Below the pieces are notes generated by a model. The model had not been told where the DNA came from. It searched no databases and worked only from the letters and a program-made list of their open reading frames with translations. From assembly GCA_023488885.1 (NCBI GenBank), contig JAMDDH010000010.1, positions 1 through 36,792 of the forward strand: a DNA stretch of 36,792 bases. The letters are read 5' to 3'. A program made the translations under genes and the position numbers. Of this stretch, positions 1-8,182 are shown one piece after another. The first letter of the stretch is position 1. Every line of letters starts with the position of its first letter. The stretch is from Thermoplasmatota archaeon. GTDB lineage: Archaea > Thermoplasmatota > Thermoplasmata > Thermoplasmatales > Thermoplasmataceae.

Positions 1-258
1 TGAGCGGGAAAGAAGGAAAAAACTAAACAATTTTCAGAGGAATCTGCCCATTCAGTGACAAGAACAGATCAGAAATCCGGGTTTCGCGTTGTTTTGTCAG
101 GAGACCAGTAAGATTATAGAAAAGGTCTGAAGTATAAATTATTTGTTCCCTCATAGAATTGGATGTTTGAAGATGAGTCCGTTATGCCATATATTACAGT
201 ATAGTTGTAATAATTGTAGGCAGGACTAGAAGTTGTGCCTCAAAAGTTAATGTGTTGT
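1..258. other. left edge, no convincing gene
   Basis: I see no well-supported gene here. On the minus strand a 43-codon open frame could be read from about position 153 leftward, but it has no recognisable family and may be chance. An AT-rich TATA-like element (minus-strand AATTTATAC, about 131-142) could be a promoter. Confidence 0.3.
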
Positions 259-861
259 TCATGATTTAGTGGAGTTGGAAACATTCACTTTGAACTGAAA
301 TGGAAGTGTTTGCGTCCTTCCCGAAATATGATAAAGACCGATGTTGAAAACGGGGGTAACTGTGATATTGAATCGAAAGGTCAAATTTCCAGTGCCCACA
401 GGCTTGTTTGCAAAAGAACCCTGAATTAAACTGCTTAATGAATACGGTAAAGTCTGAGGAACCAAACTGCTCTTTGAAGAGGTGAGATACGCGTCTGGAT
501 TTATCTGAATGCTTGCGAACAAAGAAGTGTTGGAGAAAGGAAAACTGGTCTTTTGGCTAACCTTAAAAATAGAAAAGTAAAGGAAGGGCCCGGTGTAATT
601 CCGATCCACCACCTTGCTTCCCTGAAAAGGAAATACCAAATAAACATAGCTCACCCTATTTCCATAACCGCTAAAATTCAGGTAACCAACCTTATAATTG
701 TAATTTGAACTATTGTATTCATACGATGAAAGCAGATTATAGGGTGTCTTATCTGGGCTGAGTGCTATGGTGGATGGTTCATTGTACAAGCTGATCGCTG
801 TGAAGGAAGAGAAAAACACCAGGACGATGGCTATTGCAGCCACCTTATACATTAACCTCAT
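259..861 (-). CDS. secreted/anchored N-glycosylation-rich hypothetical protein
   Basis: A 200-residue protein of unknown function. Residues 5-25 form a hydrophobic segment (YKVAAIAIVLVFFSSFTAI) after a short basic N-terminus, so it is a signal peptide or single anchor, and the rest would lie outside the cell. The exported part is rich in Asn, Ser, Tyr and Phe and has at least seven N-x-S/T sequons (NSS, NFS, NYT, NTS, NLT, NIT, NVS), typical of archaeal surface glycoproteins. I chose the ATG at 861 because a GGAGG sits four bases before it; an in-frame ATG at 879 overlaps the upstream gene. It follows the 872-1165 gene closely on the same strand and is probably cotranscribed. No domain was recognised. 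Confidence 0.65.
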   Translation of the reverse strand: MRLMYKVAAIAIVLVFFSSFTAISLYNEPSTIALSPDKTPYNLLSSYEYNSSNYNYKVGYLNFSGYGNRVSYVYLVFPFQGSKVVDRNYTGPFLYFSIFKVSQKTSFPFSNTSLFASIQINPDAYLTSSKSSLVPQTLPYSLSSLIQGSFANKPVGTGNLTFRFNITVTPVFNIGLYHISGRTQTLPFQFKVNVSNSTKS

Positions 862-871
862 TGTTCCTCCA

Positions 872-1165
872 TCAAGCATACTCCGCTATGTTTATAGGTT
901 CCGATAATGAACCGCCGAAGAGCCCCTGACCACCATTGGAAATCGTGAATCCAGCGGAATATTCAAAGTAGTTGAGCATAGCATTGGAAGGGGTGTAGCT
1001 CGTGCTAATTGCCTGTACAAATTGCATGTTTTGATGGAAACTGAATATATTGGAATCTTTGAAGGAGAATCCATAGTTATAGCTGTACCCCAGAGGATTG
1101 TAATAAATTCCGTACTTTGTGGCAACAAACCCGGCGTTGTGGAGCTTTGGGACAAAATTATTCAT
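872..1165 (-). CDS. hypothetical protein, possible fragment of a secreted protein
   Basis: A 97-residue product from the ATG at 1165, which overlaps the upstream stop as ATGAATAA; an in-frame ATG at 1189 is also possible. The composition (YNPLGYSYNYGF, FTISNGGQGLFGG) is that of an exported Thermoplasmatales surface protein or thermopsin-like ectodomain, but there is no signal peptide or membrane segment. I infer that it may be the C-terminal remnant of a larger exported protein whose front end is lost, or a small partner of the exported protein encoded just downstream. It sits between the 1158-1460 and 259-861 genes with overlapping or near-overlapping ends, so the three look like one transcript. 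Function unknown. Confidence 0.5.
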   Translation of the reverse strand: MNNFVPKLHNAGFVATKYGIYYNPLGYSYNYGFSFKDSNIFSFHQNMQFVQAISTSYTPSNAMLNYFEYSAGFTISNGGQGLFGGSLSEPINIAEYA

Positions 1166-1460
1166 GGGTTCCCCGTAGCATTTTTTCATCGTCCGGGGTT
1201 AATTCCACTTTCCCAGTATAGAATTCTGCGGAGAATTTACGGAGGTACTCGATGACCATTCCCACATCTCTTTCATTAAGGAGCACTACTCCCCGCAGGA
1301 ACTTCCTGTGAGGTATGTCTTCCAGTATACCATGTCTGTGATGCTTGTACCTTCCCTTCCAGGATGTTGAATCCTGACCGTACAAACCTTTCACAAACCT
1401 GTTCATCGTGTTCTGATCTGTATTTTCTGGGAGCCTGAAGATCACCGCTATGCCTTCCAT
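1158..1460 (-). CDS. small conserved-looking hypothetical protein
   Basis: A 100-residue basic soluble protein with no membrane segment. Residues 34-55 carry a striking WKGRYKHHRHGILED-IPHRK segment rich in His, Arg and Lys, followed by a hydrophobic strand (GVVLL) and an amphipathic helix (VGMVIEYLRKF). It reads as a compact alpha/beta fold and resembles short hypothetical proteins I associate with archaea, but I cannot name a family. The basic patch could bind nucleic acid; that is inference. It is the first gene of a minus-strand group with 872-1165 and 259-861. Its start lies next to a perfect palindrome and TATA box (see 1463-1493), so it may regulate itself. Confidence 0.6.
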   Translation of the reverse strand: MEGIAVIFRLPENTDQNTMNRFVKGLYGQDSTSWKGRYKHHRHGILEDIPHRKFLRGVVLLNERDVGMVIEYLRKFSAEFYTGKVELTPDDEKMLRGTHE

Positions 1461-1462
1461 TC

Positions 1463-1493
1463 TGGGTATTTGATACCCACAATGTATTTAAAC
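1463..1493 (-). promoter_or_regulatory. TATA box with operator-like palindrome before the 1460 gene
   Basis: On the minus strand a TATA-like GTTTAAATAC (1493-1484) is followed by a perfect inverted repeat TGGGTAT-TTG-ATACCCA (1479-1463), which ends three bases before the ATG at 1460. The expected transcription start falls inside the palindrome, the usual place for an archaeal repressor operator. It could also form a 7-bp RNA hairpin. Confidence 0.5.
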
Positions 1494-1512
1494 CTGTTCG
1501 TCATATCCACAT

Positions 1513-2547
1513 GTGGCCAGGAAGAATATCGAGGATCTGAGGAATCTCGTGAAATCCGTCAGGGATCGATCTTTCCCGTATGAGAAAAGGGAAGAGGTTG
1601 ACAGGAACTGGCACCAGTATGACCAGGCACAGGTAAACGAGATCGCAGATGTCCTGGAGACCATAAGGGATGTTGTTAACATTGCCTCTTCCCGCATTCA
1701 TGAAGAGGGGAGGGGAGCAGGAAGGCCTCCAGTTCCAGCTTCAGATATAGTGAAGGTCATGCTCATGCAGGCATATTTCGGAATGCCAAACAGGATTGCA
1801 GAGGGATTCCTCAGGCTGTTCGGTGAAAAGATGGGGATATCCTCCAGTTTTTCCTACAAGACAATAGAGCGAGGCTATGATCCGGAAAGAACGAAAAAGC
1901 TCCTGGACGAGGTTCTCAGGATCATGAACGAATCAGGCAATTCCATGGAGAAGATATTCTCCACCGATGGAACAGGCGATCCGAACACCATGAAGGTCAA
2001 CTACGAATCGAAGAGGAGCCAGCAGAGATCGGAAAAGAAGAAGAATAAGGATAAGGGAGAATCAGACGCTTTCCAGCACACAAAGGGAAGGCATGACTTC
2101 CAGTATTCATCGTTTTCAGCGGGAGTGCATACCAAGATGGTAGCCGGCTTCTCTACCACCGATGATCATTCAATAGGGGAACTGTCCCTCTTTCCTGATA
2201 TAATGGCACAGACTGCCGAAATGTGCCCGCAGATCGAGGTAATGCTTGGAGATGCACTGTATTCCAACAGGAAGATCTGCTCAATAACGGACGAATACGG
2301 AATCGAACCCTATTTCCTCCCGAAGACAAATGCCACATTCCGTTCCAAAGGAGTGGCATCATGGAAGGCCATGCTATACGGACTCGTTGAGGATCCGCAA
2401 TCCTGGCTGGAGCAGTATCACATGCGATCCATATCAGAATCCGTGAACTCGATGATGAAGAGGAAGATGCCCGTTAAGATAAGGAAGAAGCGAAATATTC
2501 CCTTGGAAGCAAAGCTGCTAAACGGGAGCTGTTACCTCTATCATTGA
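1513..2547 (+). CDS. DDE transposase (IS5/IS1182-like), C-terminus replaced by another IS
   Basis: Transposase of an insertion sequence; 344 residues from a GTG start at 1513 (in-frame stop just upstream at 1489). The N-terminal part (about 70-125) is the DNA-binding segment (RPPVPASDIVKVMLMQAYFG). The DDE core has D152 (FSTDGTGDP), D247 (MLGDALYSNRK) and E309 (SISESVNSMMKRK). A lysine/serine-rich insert lies at 163-185. After the KRKMPVKIRKK segment typical of the family end, the frame runs at about residue 327 (near 2491) into sequence that matches the N-terminus of a different, IS4/IS1634-like transposase. The native tail is therefore missing, and the last ~17 residues are foreign. The three catalytic residues remain, but the partner end of the IS is gone, so the element is probably immobile. 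Confidence 0.75.
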   Translation: MARKNIEDLRNLVKSVRDRSFPYEKREEVDRNWHQYDQAQVNEIADVLETIRDVVNIASSRIHEEGRGAGRPPVPASDIVKVMLMQAYFGMPNRIAEGFLRLFGEKMGISSSFSYKTIERGYDPERTKKLLDEVLRIMNESGNSMEKIFSTDGTGDPNTMKVNYESKRSQQRSEKKKNKDKGESDAFQHTKGRHDFQYSSFSAGVHTKMVAGFSTTDDHSIGELSLFPDIMAQTAEMCPQIEVMLGDALYSNRKICSITDEYGIEPYFLPKTNATFRSKGVASWKAMLYGLVEDPQSWLEQYHMRSISESVNSMMKRKMPVKIRKKRNIPLEAKLLNGSCYLYH

Positions 2548-3116
2548 ACATCAAGGTATGAACGCACAAGCAGGAAAACAGTCAAGGTCTCAAAATAAAT
2601 CGGAAGGATCATCCGGACGGGCTTATCCGAGGAAGCAAAGGAGATCAGATCAATCCAAGAATACGACAATTCTGCACTTGTATATTACCTTCCTGATGAC
2701 AAGATTGCAAGGCTTAAGGAATATTTCCCCGACAGGTGGGCTGATCTCGATGGCCTTTCCGTGATGAGACTTATGGATCCGGTTCCCCTGAAATCCATAA
2801 AGGAACGGTGGGAGAAGCTCTATATGCCATGAAGAACGAGCTTGAGAATGACAAATCATACCTCAGTGACGATGTTTCATTCAGGGATTATTTCTTAAAA
2901 TCTTTCCTTTCCCTTTGCCTTTATTATAGCCTATTCCCGCTCATCAGAGCTGCCGATCTCACCAATAAATTGTCAGTGAAAGATGTGCTTATGAAATTCT
3001 CAAAGGCATACAAAATACCAGAGAAAACAGGGAAACACTGATCGAGATGCCTTCAGGCGTTGGAAAGATAGTCGAGAGGCTTGGAACCAGTATATTCCCT
3101 AAAAGATTGTGGAGTT
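2491..3116 (+). pseudogene. decayed IS4/IS1634-like transposase, internally deleted
   Basis: Remnant of a transposase of the same superfamily as the intact one at 12613-14007. In frame 1, residues after KLLNGSCYLYH, then a TGA (2545), then RYERTSRKTVKVSK, a TAA (2596) and IGRIIRTGLSEEAK to ERWEKLYMP (TGA 2830) match residues about 20-130 of the intact protein. The sequence then jumps, in another frame from about 2808, to GEALYAMKNELENDKSY and FLSLCLYYSLFPL, which match residues about 365-430. A further frameshift near 3020-3030 leads to ETLIEMPSGVGKIVERLG and a stop at 3116. About 230 codons of the catalytic core, including two catalytic Asp, are missing. It is dead. Confidence 0.75.
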
Positions 3117-3181
3117 AAGGTTAACAATGAACAACCATTTTTTCTTATTTACGACAATTTGGAATATAATTTTCTCGGAAG

Positions 3182-3191
3182 TAATATATAC
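3182..3191 (+). promoter_or_regulatory. TATA box of the 3214 transporter gene
   Basis: TAATATATAC is centred about 27 bases before the ATG at 3214. That puts the transcript start at or next to the start codon, so the mRNA is probably leaderless. No Shine-Dalgarno motif is present (the bases before the ATG are T-rich). Confidence 0.5.
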
Positions 3192-3213
3192 GTCAATGTG
3201 ATTTTTTTCTACT

Positions 3214-4587
3214 ATGACTGAAGCATTATCTGGAGAGTTAAGTAGAGTTCTGCCGGGAACTTACAAAGCAACTGTATCTCAATTTTTTGGTATGATGTTG
3301 GATGCGTTTGATCTTGTGCTGGTGCTTGCAATGGCTGTAATACTGGCAGATGTTTTCCTCCCAAAGAATGTCCCCGCTCTCGTCGGGGTGTTTGCGATAA
3401 TACTGTCGTACACAATTACACTGATATTTAGACCCCTTGGATCTGCTATTTTCGGCAATCTGGCAGATAAAATCGGCAGGAAGAGAACATTAATCGTTAC
3501 CATGATAGGAATAGGTTTTTTTGCGGCATTGCCCGGAATACTTCCAACTTTTGCTGTCGCAGGATATCTGGCATTTGTTCTTTATTCAATACTGAGGGCC
3601 GTGGTGGGAATATTTGCCGGTGGTGAATATGCAGCAGGACACCCGTTTGCTATGGAATGGGCTCCTCCAAACAAACGAGGGTTAGCAAGCGGAATAGTTC
3701 AGGGAGGTTTCTCTATAGGTGCTTTTCTAGCTGCTTTGCTGATTAGCGTGTTTATTAGTGCTTTTGGCAAGACCGCCGTTGTGGCGATCTACTGGAGATA
3801 CATATTCATCTTTCCGCTTATTATTCTGATACTTGGTCTGGCAATAAGGCTGACAATGGAAGAAACACCAATTTTCAAAAACGTGGAAAAGAAAAAAATG
3901 GTAGAGAGATTCCCATTGGGTTCGCTTTTCAAAGGCGAAGTGCGAAGAGACTTCTTCCAGGTTATGTTGATGATGACTGGAATGTTTTTCTTTGCATATG
4001 CGCTGTTTGCATTCGTTCCAGCAATTCTTGAGGCAAAAGGCACTCTTCTGGGTGGAGGGGCATTTTACATAAACGCCTACAGTAACGTTACCGCGTTCTT
4101 GGCGGCTCTTTCATTTGGCATACTCTCACAGAAGTTCGGAAGAAAGAAAATGGCACTGGCTTGGTGCGCGATGACCTTTGTGCTATCTGCCCCCTTATAT
4201 TATCTTCTGTTTCAAGGAGCTATCACTGGGAATTTTGTCCTCGCGTTGGTAGCAGCACTTCTCATAGGAGCAGTAACTCAGGGCATATGGGGAATCGTAC
4301 CTGTTTATCTCTCCGAAAGATTCAAGACTTCACACAGAGGATCAGGTGTCGGGTTCGGATACTCATCCGGTATATTCATAGGTGGTTGGTTCAGTATATA
4401 TGTACCGCTGATGCACACCTATCTCTTTACCAGCATAGATACTGCCACAAATATCTGGTTTTCTACGGCAGTTCTCCTGATGATGGGGGCAGTTATTGTT
4501 GGAGTTGGGTATATGATTGGCCCGGAAACTGTTGGTTCTAGCTTATCTGAAGAAGGTAAACTGGTAACCCCCGCCGGCGCAGAGTAA
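3214..4587 (+). CDS. MFS transporter, metabolite:H+ symporter type
   Basis: A 457-residue, 12-helix major facilitator permease in the cytoplasmic membrane. It has the acidic TM1 residue common in the MHS/AAHS groups ([14 protein letters not shown]30), the cytoplasmic loop 2-3 signature [12 protein letters not shown] (81-92), the TM4-5 segment [21 protein letters not shown] (136-156), whose ExxPxxxRG pattern is typical of metabolite:H+ symporters, and a second-half repeat of the loop motif ([10 protein letters not shown]). The family carries organic acids, sugars or aromatic acids with protons; the substrate cannot be told from sequence. It stands alone, with its own TATA box and a T-rich downstream region, right of the IS debris. 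Length is normal and nothing is missing. Confidence 0.85.
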   Translation: MTEALSGELSRVLPGTYKATVSQFFGMMLDAFDLVLVLAMAVILADVFLPKNVPALVGVFAIILSYTITLIFRPLGSAIFGNLADKIGRKRTLIVTMIGIGFFAALPGILPTFAVAGYLAFVLYSILRAVVGIFAGGEYAAGHPFAMEWAPPNKRGLASGIVQGGFSIGAFLAALLISVFISAFGKTAVVAIYWRYIFIFPLIILILGLAIRLTMEETPIFKNVEKKKMVERFPLGSLFKGEVRRDFFQVMLMMTGMFFFAYALFAFVPAILEAKGTLLGGGAFYINAYSNVTAFLAALSFGILSQKFGRKKMALAWCAMTFVLSAPLYYLLFQGAITGNFVLALVAALLIGAVTQGIWGIVPVYLSERFKTSHRGSGVGFGYSSGIFIGGWFSIYVPLMHTYLFTSIDTATNIWFSTAVLLMMGAVIVGVGYMIGPETVGSSLSEEGKLVTPAGAE

Positions 4588-4619
4588 ATTTTTATACTAA
4601 CCAAATTTTTATTTTTGTT
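4588..4619 (+). terminator. T-rich terminator after the MFS gene
   Basis: Immediately after the stop codon the plus strand has three T-runs (ATTTTTATAC, AATTTTTATTTTTG) without a strong hairpin, the form of archaeal intrinsic termination. The next gene is on the opposite strand. Confidence 0.4.
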
Positions 4620-4725
4620 TGACTGAATCTTTAATCACGCCATATTTTTTGCATGTCAGATCACTCTCAGCTTGCTGAGGAAATTACGATACTTTCACTC
4701 ACAAAATATTCGGCGGCTCAAATCA

Positions 4726-5337
4726 TCATATTACAGTGGCCATTTGAATAACGTAGGTAATTGCCGTGATTCCTATCAGGAACTCCGAAAGAGCCAGCAA
4801 TATGAACAATATTTTCTTTATCAGTGAAAGATCTCCCATGATCCCAATGGATTTTGTGGAAATATCACCAATTGAGAGAGAAATTGGAAAGAGGATAATG
4901 GCCGATGTGCCGCCGAGTGCGTACAGAAGTGCGAAAGTAAATGGTTCCTGAGAAATCTTCGAATAAGCTCCAAAAACATCAAGCATTATCAGGGTTAAAC
5001 CCGCAATTAGTGAAATAAAGCCGACGTATGAGATGTCTTCGGAATATCTTGTTGTGAAGAGGAGTATCATTAGTACTATCCCGAGTACAGCGAATGGAAC
5101 ATAAACGAGAGTATCATCAAATCCGGGCAGGGGATTGGTCACAAGACCGTAGAGCGAGAAAATGGCCATAAAAAAACCAATTACTCCCATTGGGATCGCA
5201 CCGTTGGATATCTGGGAAAGGAAGTTTTCACTACCCATAATAAATGATCTATAGACTTTTAATTCCAGAAATATGATAGTGAAGCTGACTGTAGCTAACA
5301 AAAACATGAGGAATATAAGACTATTAGCTGTAGGCAT
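4726..5337 (-). CDS. multi-pass membrane protein, DUF981-like
   Basis: A 203-residue integral membrane protein from the ATG at 5337; an in-frame TTG at 5349 would add four residues. Hydropathy shows six to seven segments: LIFLMFLLATVSFTIIF near the N-terminus, then around 45-60, 76-92, 102-118, 133-150 and 170-195. The conserved-looking loops (SNGAIPMGVIGFFMAIFSLYG, LPGFDDTLVYVPFAVLG) resemble the archaeal DUF981 family of unknown function. This assignment is from memory of the family pattern. It is a single gene with its own promoter, convergent with the MFS gene. No enzymatic motif is visible. Confidence 0.65.
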   Translation of the reverse strand: MPTANSLIFLMFLLATVSFTIIFLELKVYRSFIMGSENFLSQISNGAIPMGVIGFFMAIFSLYGLVTNPLPGFDDTLVYVPFAVLGIVLMILLFTTRYSEDISYVGFISLIAGLTLIMLDVFGAYSKISQEPFTFALLYALGGTSAIILFPISLSIGDISTKSIGIMGDLSLIKKILFILLALSEFLIGITAITYVIQMATVI

Positions 5338-5366
5338 TGACTTTATCAAGAAAATATGAGTGATGT

Positions 5367-5375
5367 TAATATAAT
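5367..5375 (-). promoter_or_regulatory. TATA box of the 5337 gene
   Basis: The minus strand reads AAAATTATATTAAC here, with the TATA core about 30-35 bases before the ATG at 5337 and about 22 before the alternative TTG at 5349. Either start would give a leaderless or nearly leaderless mRNA. Confidence 0.4.
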
Positions 5376-5443
5376 TTTTTGCAGAACAGTGTTTATGAAT
5401 TACGAAATGTTGATATCAGAAACTCCCACGGAGACCATGTCCA

Positions 5444-6622
5444 TCATTTTGTTCTGGAGACTATGCGGATAACATCAGAGTCATTCAGGGCATGATCCTT
5501 ACCTATTGCTCTTTTGGTTCGGCAGTCAATAGCCCTGATAAAACCCTCACCAATGTCAGTATGAATCCTGAACGCAAGATCCAGAGCTGTTGTCCCAGCT
5601 GGTAGCAGAAGAGCATCCGGGAGTATGTTTCCCTTGTTATCTTCCCACGAGCTTTCATCAACAACCGGGTAAACTACAACATAGCCCAGGATTTCTCTGA
5701 CCACCTTGAACACGATGTCGCTGATTCTTGTTACGTATGGTTCAGACAGGAATCTCCTTATCATTGCAAGAGCGTTCTGCTGGGCACTGTTTACCTTGCC
5801 AGTGACATTGAAACCGGAATCCAGGGAGTCAACAACTTTTGCGGCAAATGCCTTCTCCAGAGTAAGCTCAAATTCTCCCGAAATGAATTGTATCCTTTTA
5901 TCGAATCTGCTCAGTTCAGATATAAAGGACTGAGATGCCGCGTCAGACTTGTTAGCCACCCTAACAATGGGCTTAATTTCCCGAAATATCAGTGTTGCCA
6001 ACCTCTCTGCTTCCTCAGGACCCCAGTTCATAAGCTTGCCCGGGAAGAAATCCTTATTCATTAGTATCGCAATCTGCTTTTCAGATATTCCGAAAGAAGC
6101 TACTTTCTTTGCTATAGCCCTTTCAGGACGTTCTGCTGAGGCGTCGCTTTTTCTCGCAAATTTTTCCCAGTCCCTGAAAATACGATCCGCCATCCATTTA
6201 GTAATCTCTGACTCAATCGTTGCTATGTCTTCAACAGGGTCTCTTGATTCTGAAATTAGCGTACCCTCAGGAGAGGTTTTTCCCGATGCATCGAAGACAT
6301 GTATTATTGCTTCAGAATCCCGTATGTTATCAAGAAATGCATTACCCATACCCTTTCCTTCGCTGGCACCCGGTATCAGTCCCGGTACGTCGATGATCTC
6401 AATGGGCACGTACCTGATACCCTCAATACAAACGCCTTCCCTTGGGTTGCATTTTTTCCCGATCTCAGTCTCCGGGCATTTCGTCTTGAGGAAAGCCATA
6501 CCCACATTTGGCTTCAATGTCGTAAACGGATAGTTAGCTATCTCCACCATATTTTTAGTTAGGGCTGAAAAAAGAGTGGATTTACCCACATTGGGTTTTC
6601 CTATCAGTCCTATTCTGACCAT
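5444..6622 (-). CDS. Obg-family GTPase with TGS domain (archaeal Ygr210/YchF group)
   Basis: A 392-residue cytoplasmic translation-associated P-loop GTPase. G1 is GLIGKPNVGKST (5-16), the switch I region is NYPFTTLKPNVG (30-41), G3 is DVPGL (78-82) with the Obg-type GASEGKGMGN following, and G4 is NKSD (224-227). The C-terminus (about 310-392) is a TGS domain (LPAGTTALDLAFRIHTDIGEGFI). A Cys-containing insert (KCPETEIGKKCNPREGVC, 48-65) after the G2 region is characteristic of the archaeal/eukaryotic Ygr210 group. Such proteins act around the ribosome; the exact role is unsettled. It is the last gene of a tight minus-strand group after egsA and the UPF0179 gene (15-bp gap), so it is probably cotranscribed with them. 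Confidence 0.9.
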   Translation of the reverse strand: MVRIGLIGKPNVGKSTLFSALTKNMVEIANYPFTTLKPNVGMAFLKTKCPETEIGKKCNPREGVCIEGIRYVPIEIIDVPGLIPGASEGKGMGNAFLDNIRDSEAIIHVFDASGKTSPEGTLISESRDPVEDIATIESEITKWMADRIFRDWEKFARKSDASAERPERAIAKKVASFGISEKQIAILMNKDFFPGKLMNWGPEEAERLATLIFREIKPIVRVANKSDAASQSFISELSRFDKRIQFISGEFELTLEKAFAAKVVDSLDSGFNVTGKVNSAQQNALAMIRRFLSEPYVTRISDIVFKVVREILGYVVVYPVVDESSWEDNKGNILPDALLLPAGTTALDLAFRIHTDIGEGFIRAIDCRTKRAIGKDHALNDSDVIRIVSRTK

Positions 6623-6637
6623 TATATCTGCCGCTTT

Positions 6638-7075
6638 TCACTGGAAGCTTATTGAGACTCTTCTCATGTTGAAACCTTTCGGGCAGTCAAGTTTGTCTTC
6701 CACTTTGTTAATCGTAACCCTTGATCCGTCCCTCATGTGCATTATGTTGCATTTTTCAATGCTAGGGCAGGTAAACTGGTCACAGTTCATTGATTTAAGG
6801 GTAATGGAAGAACCTTCCTGGAGCTTCTTTCCATACTGCATATGCGCATATTCTGGGACCTCCTCTACTTCCACAGTGGCCACCTTATCCTGATTGAACA
6901 CAAAACATGGGTTCTCCTTTTCCCTTACCTTGAGTATCTTGTAAGTCCTGCCCGGATCGAGGTTGAAACATACGTTCTTTATCCTGCATTCTGCACAACC
7001 GACCAGAGGCCCAACGAAGGTGAACTCAAGACCCTCTTTTGCCAGATCAATTCCGATTAACGATATCTTAGTCAT
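6638..7075 (-). CDS. UPF0179 family cysteine-rich protein
   Basis: A 145-residue archaeal protein of unknown function from the ATG at 7075, which fits the 13-bp gap to egsA; the longer frame from 7129 would overlap egsA. It has eight cysteines in pairs: GCAEC (27, 30), C36, C57, NCDQFTC (98, 103), C109 and DCPKG (131). This pattern could hold zinc or an iron-sulfur cluster and is the hallmark of UPF0179, which is found in euryarchaea. No membrane segment. It lies between the lipid-backbone enzyme gene and the translation GTPase, and close spacing suggests one transcript, though a functional link to either neighbour is not shown. Confidence 0.85.
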   Translation of the reverse strand: MTKISLIGIDLAKEGLEFTFVGPLVGCAECRIKNVCFNLDPGRTYKILKVREKENPCFVFNQDKVATVEVEEVPEYAHMQYGKKLQEGSSITLKSMNCDQFTCPSIEKCNIMHMRDGSRVTINKVEDKLDCPKGFNMRRVSISFQ

Positions 7076-7088
7076 GGTGCGAACACCA

Positions 7089-8159
7089 TTATATGATTCC
7101 TGTGATTTCAAGGGCTTTTTCTGCCGCATTTGTACTAATATCCTTCTCCCCGAGTATAGTATATCTTTCAGGCCTTATGCTGTGAGCCGTAGAAAGGGCA
7201 TTTATTATTACAGCATCGGGGATCTTGTAATCCTTAGCCCTGATAGACAGCCCCATTCTCCTGTAGGCTGCTGCTAATCCCTGCCAGTCTCCACCATGAA
7301 GGAACATCGATACTACTGAACCCACTGCGCATTGTTCTCCGTGGATTGACTGTCCGGGATTTGACATCTCCAGCGCATGAGCGAGAAGATGTTCACTTCC
7401 GCTGGCCGGTCTCGATGATCCTGCTATTGCCATTGCAGTTCCAGAGGCGAGAATCTGTTTAGTGACCAGCCACACCGATTCTTCTACTCCTTCAAGGATC
7501 AGATGGCACTTCTCGAGGAGCTCTTTCGCTGCGTATTCCGATATTGCTGCTGCACTTGTACTGTATTCCTCCCCGTGGAGCCTGTTTGCCAGTTTCCAGT
7601 CAAGCAGGGCGGTGAGGTTTGAGATAACGTCTGCGGCTCCAGCTTTAAGGTACCTGAAAGGTGCCTTTGCCAGAACGACTGTGTCTGCAATTATTGCAAT
7701 AGGCATGGCAGCCTCCTGTGACAGGGTTGAATTTGCCCTCTTTATGGAGGCTCTCGGTGAAGCGATTCCGTCATGGCTTGGAGAGGTCGGAATGCTTACA
7801 AAAGGAACATCGAAATCGTAGGCGGTTTTCTTCGCCAAATCTATCTTTGTGCCTCCACCGACACCAATGATGAGACCGAGATTGAGATCTGCTGCTGATT
7901 TTTCTATCTTTTCAAGGTTCTCTGTATTGGCTTTGTCAGTCTTGACAACATGAACTTCATATTTGGCATCCTCAAGGAGATTCTGCACCTCCTTTCCTGC
8001 CAGATCATAAGTAATTTTTCCGGTTATGATCATTATGGAACCTGACTTCATGTACCTTCCCGCAACGGGAACTACATTTGCAAGGACCCCATGCCCGACA
8101 TAAACGTCTCTCGGGAATTGCATGGTCTTGAATTTTTCAAATTCCATTTCAGAAAGCAT
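7089..8159 (-). CDS. egsA: sn-glycerol-1-phosphate dehydrogenase
   Basis: A 356-residue cytoplasmic enzyme that reduces dihydroxyacetone phosphate to sn-glycerol-1-phosphate with NAD(P)H, the stereospecific first step of archaeal membrane lipid synthesis. It belongs to the iron-alcohol-dehydrogenase/DHQS superfamily. The dinucleotide loop is GVGGGTKID (99-107). The substrate/metal region is TSPSHDGIASP (125-135), followed by KAGAADVISN (172-181). Metal-binding residues fit AAD near 176-177, H257 in GSEHLLAH and H273 in SIHGEQ. Length is normal. The ATG at 8159 is used here, but an ATG at 8147 (MEFEKF) is about as likely given the TATA position. First gene of egsA - UPF0179 - GTPase. Confidence 0.93.
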   Translation of the reverse strand: MLSEMEFEKFKTMQFPRDVYVGHGVLANVVPVAGRYMKSGSIMIITGKITYDLAGKEVQNLLEDAKYEVHVVKTDKANTENLEKIEKSAADLNLGLIIGVGGGTKIDLAKKTAYDFDVPFVSIPTSPSHDGIASPRASIKRANSTLSQEAAMPIAIIADTVVLAKAPFRYLKAGAADVISNLTALLDWKLANRLHGEEYSTSAAAISEYAAKELLEKCHLILEGVEESVWLVTKQILASGTAMAIAGSSRPASGSEHLLAHALEMSNPGQSIHGEQCAVGSVVSMFLHGGDWQGLAAAYRRMGLSIRAKDYKIPDAVIINALSTAHSIRPERYTILGEKDISTNAAEKALEITGII

Positions 8160-8169
8160 AATCTACTAT

Positions 8170-8182
8170 CATATAAATTTTA
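8170..8182 (-). promoter_or_regulatory. TATA box of the egsA operon
   Basis: The minus strand reads TAAAATTTATATG just before the gene, about 15-25 bases from the ATG at 8159 and 25-35 from the ATG at 8147. The distance suits a leaderless transcript starting near the second ATG. Confidence 0.45.

Noticed and set aside
4653-4751. 32-codon plus-strand ORF (MSDHSQLAEEITILSLTKY...)
   Set aside because: Has an ATG and a protein-like N-terminus, but is very short, lacks a clear promoter and overlaps the end of the DUF981-like gene; possibly a gene fragment.
5949-6533. 194-codon plus-strand open frame
   Set aside because: Antisense to the GTPase gene, whose minus-strand product has all G motifs; no family features in this frame.
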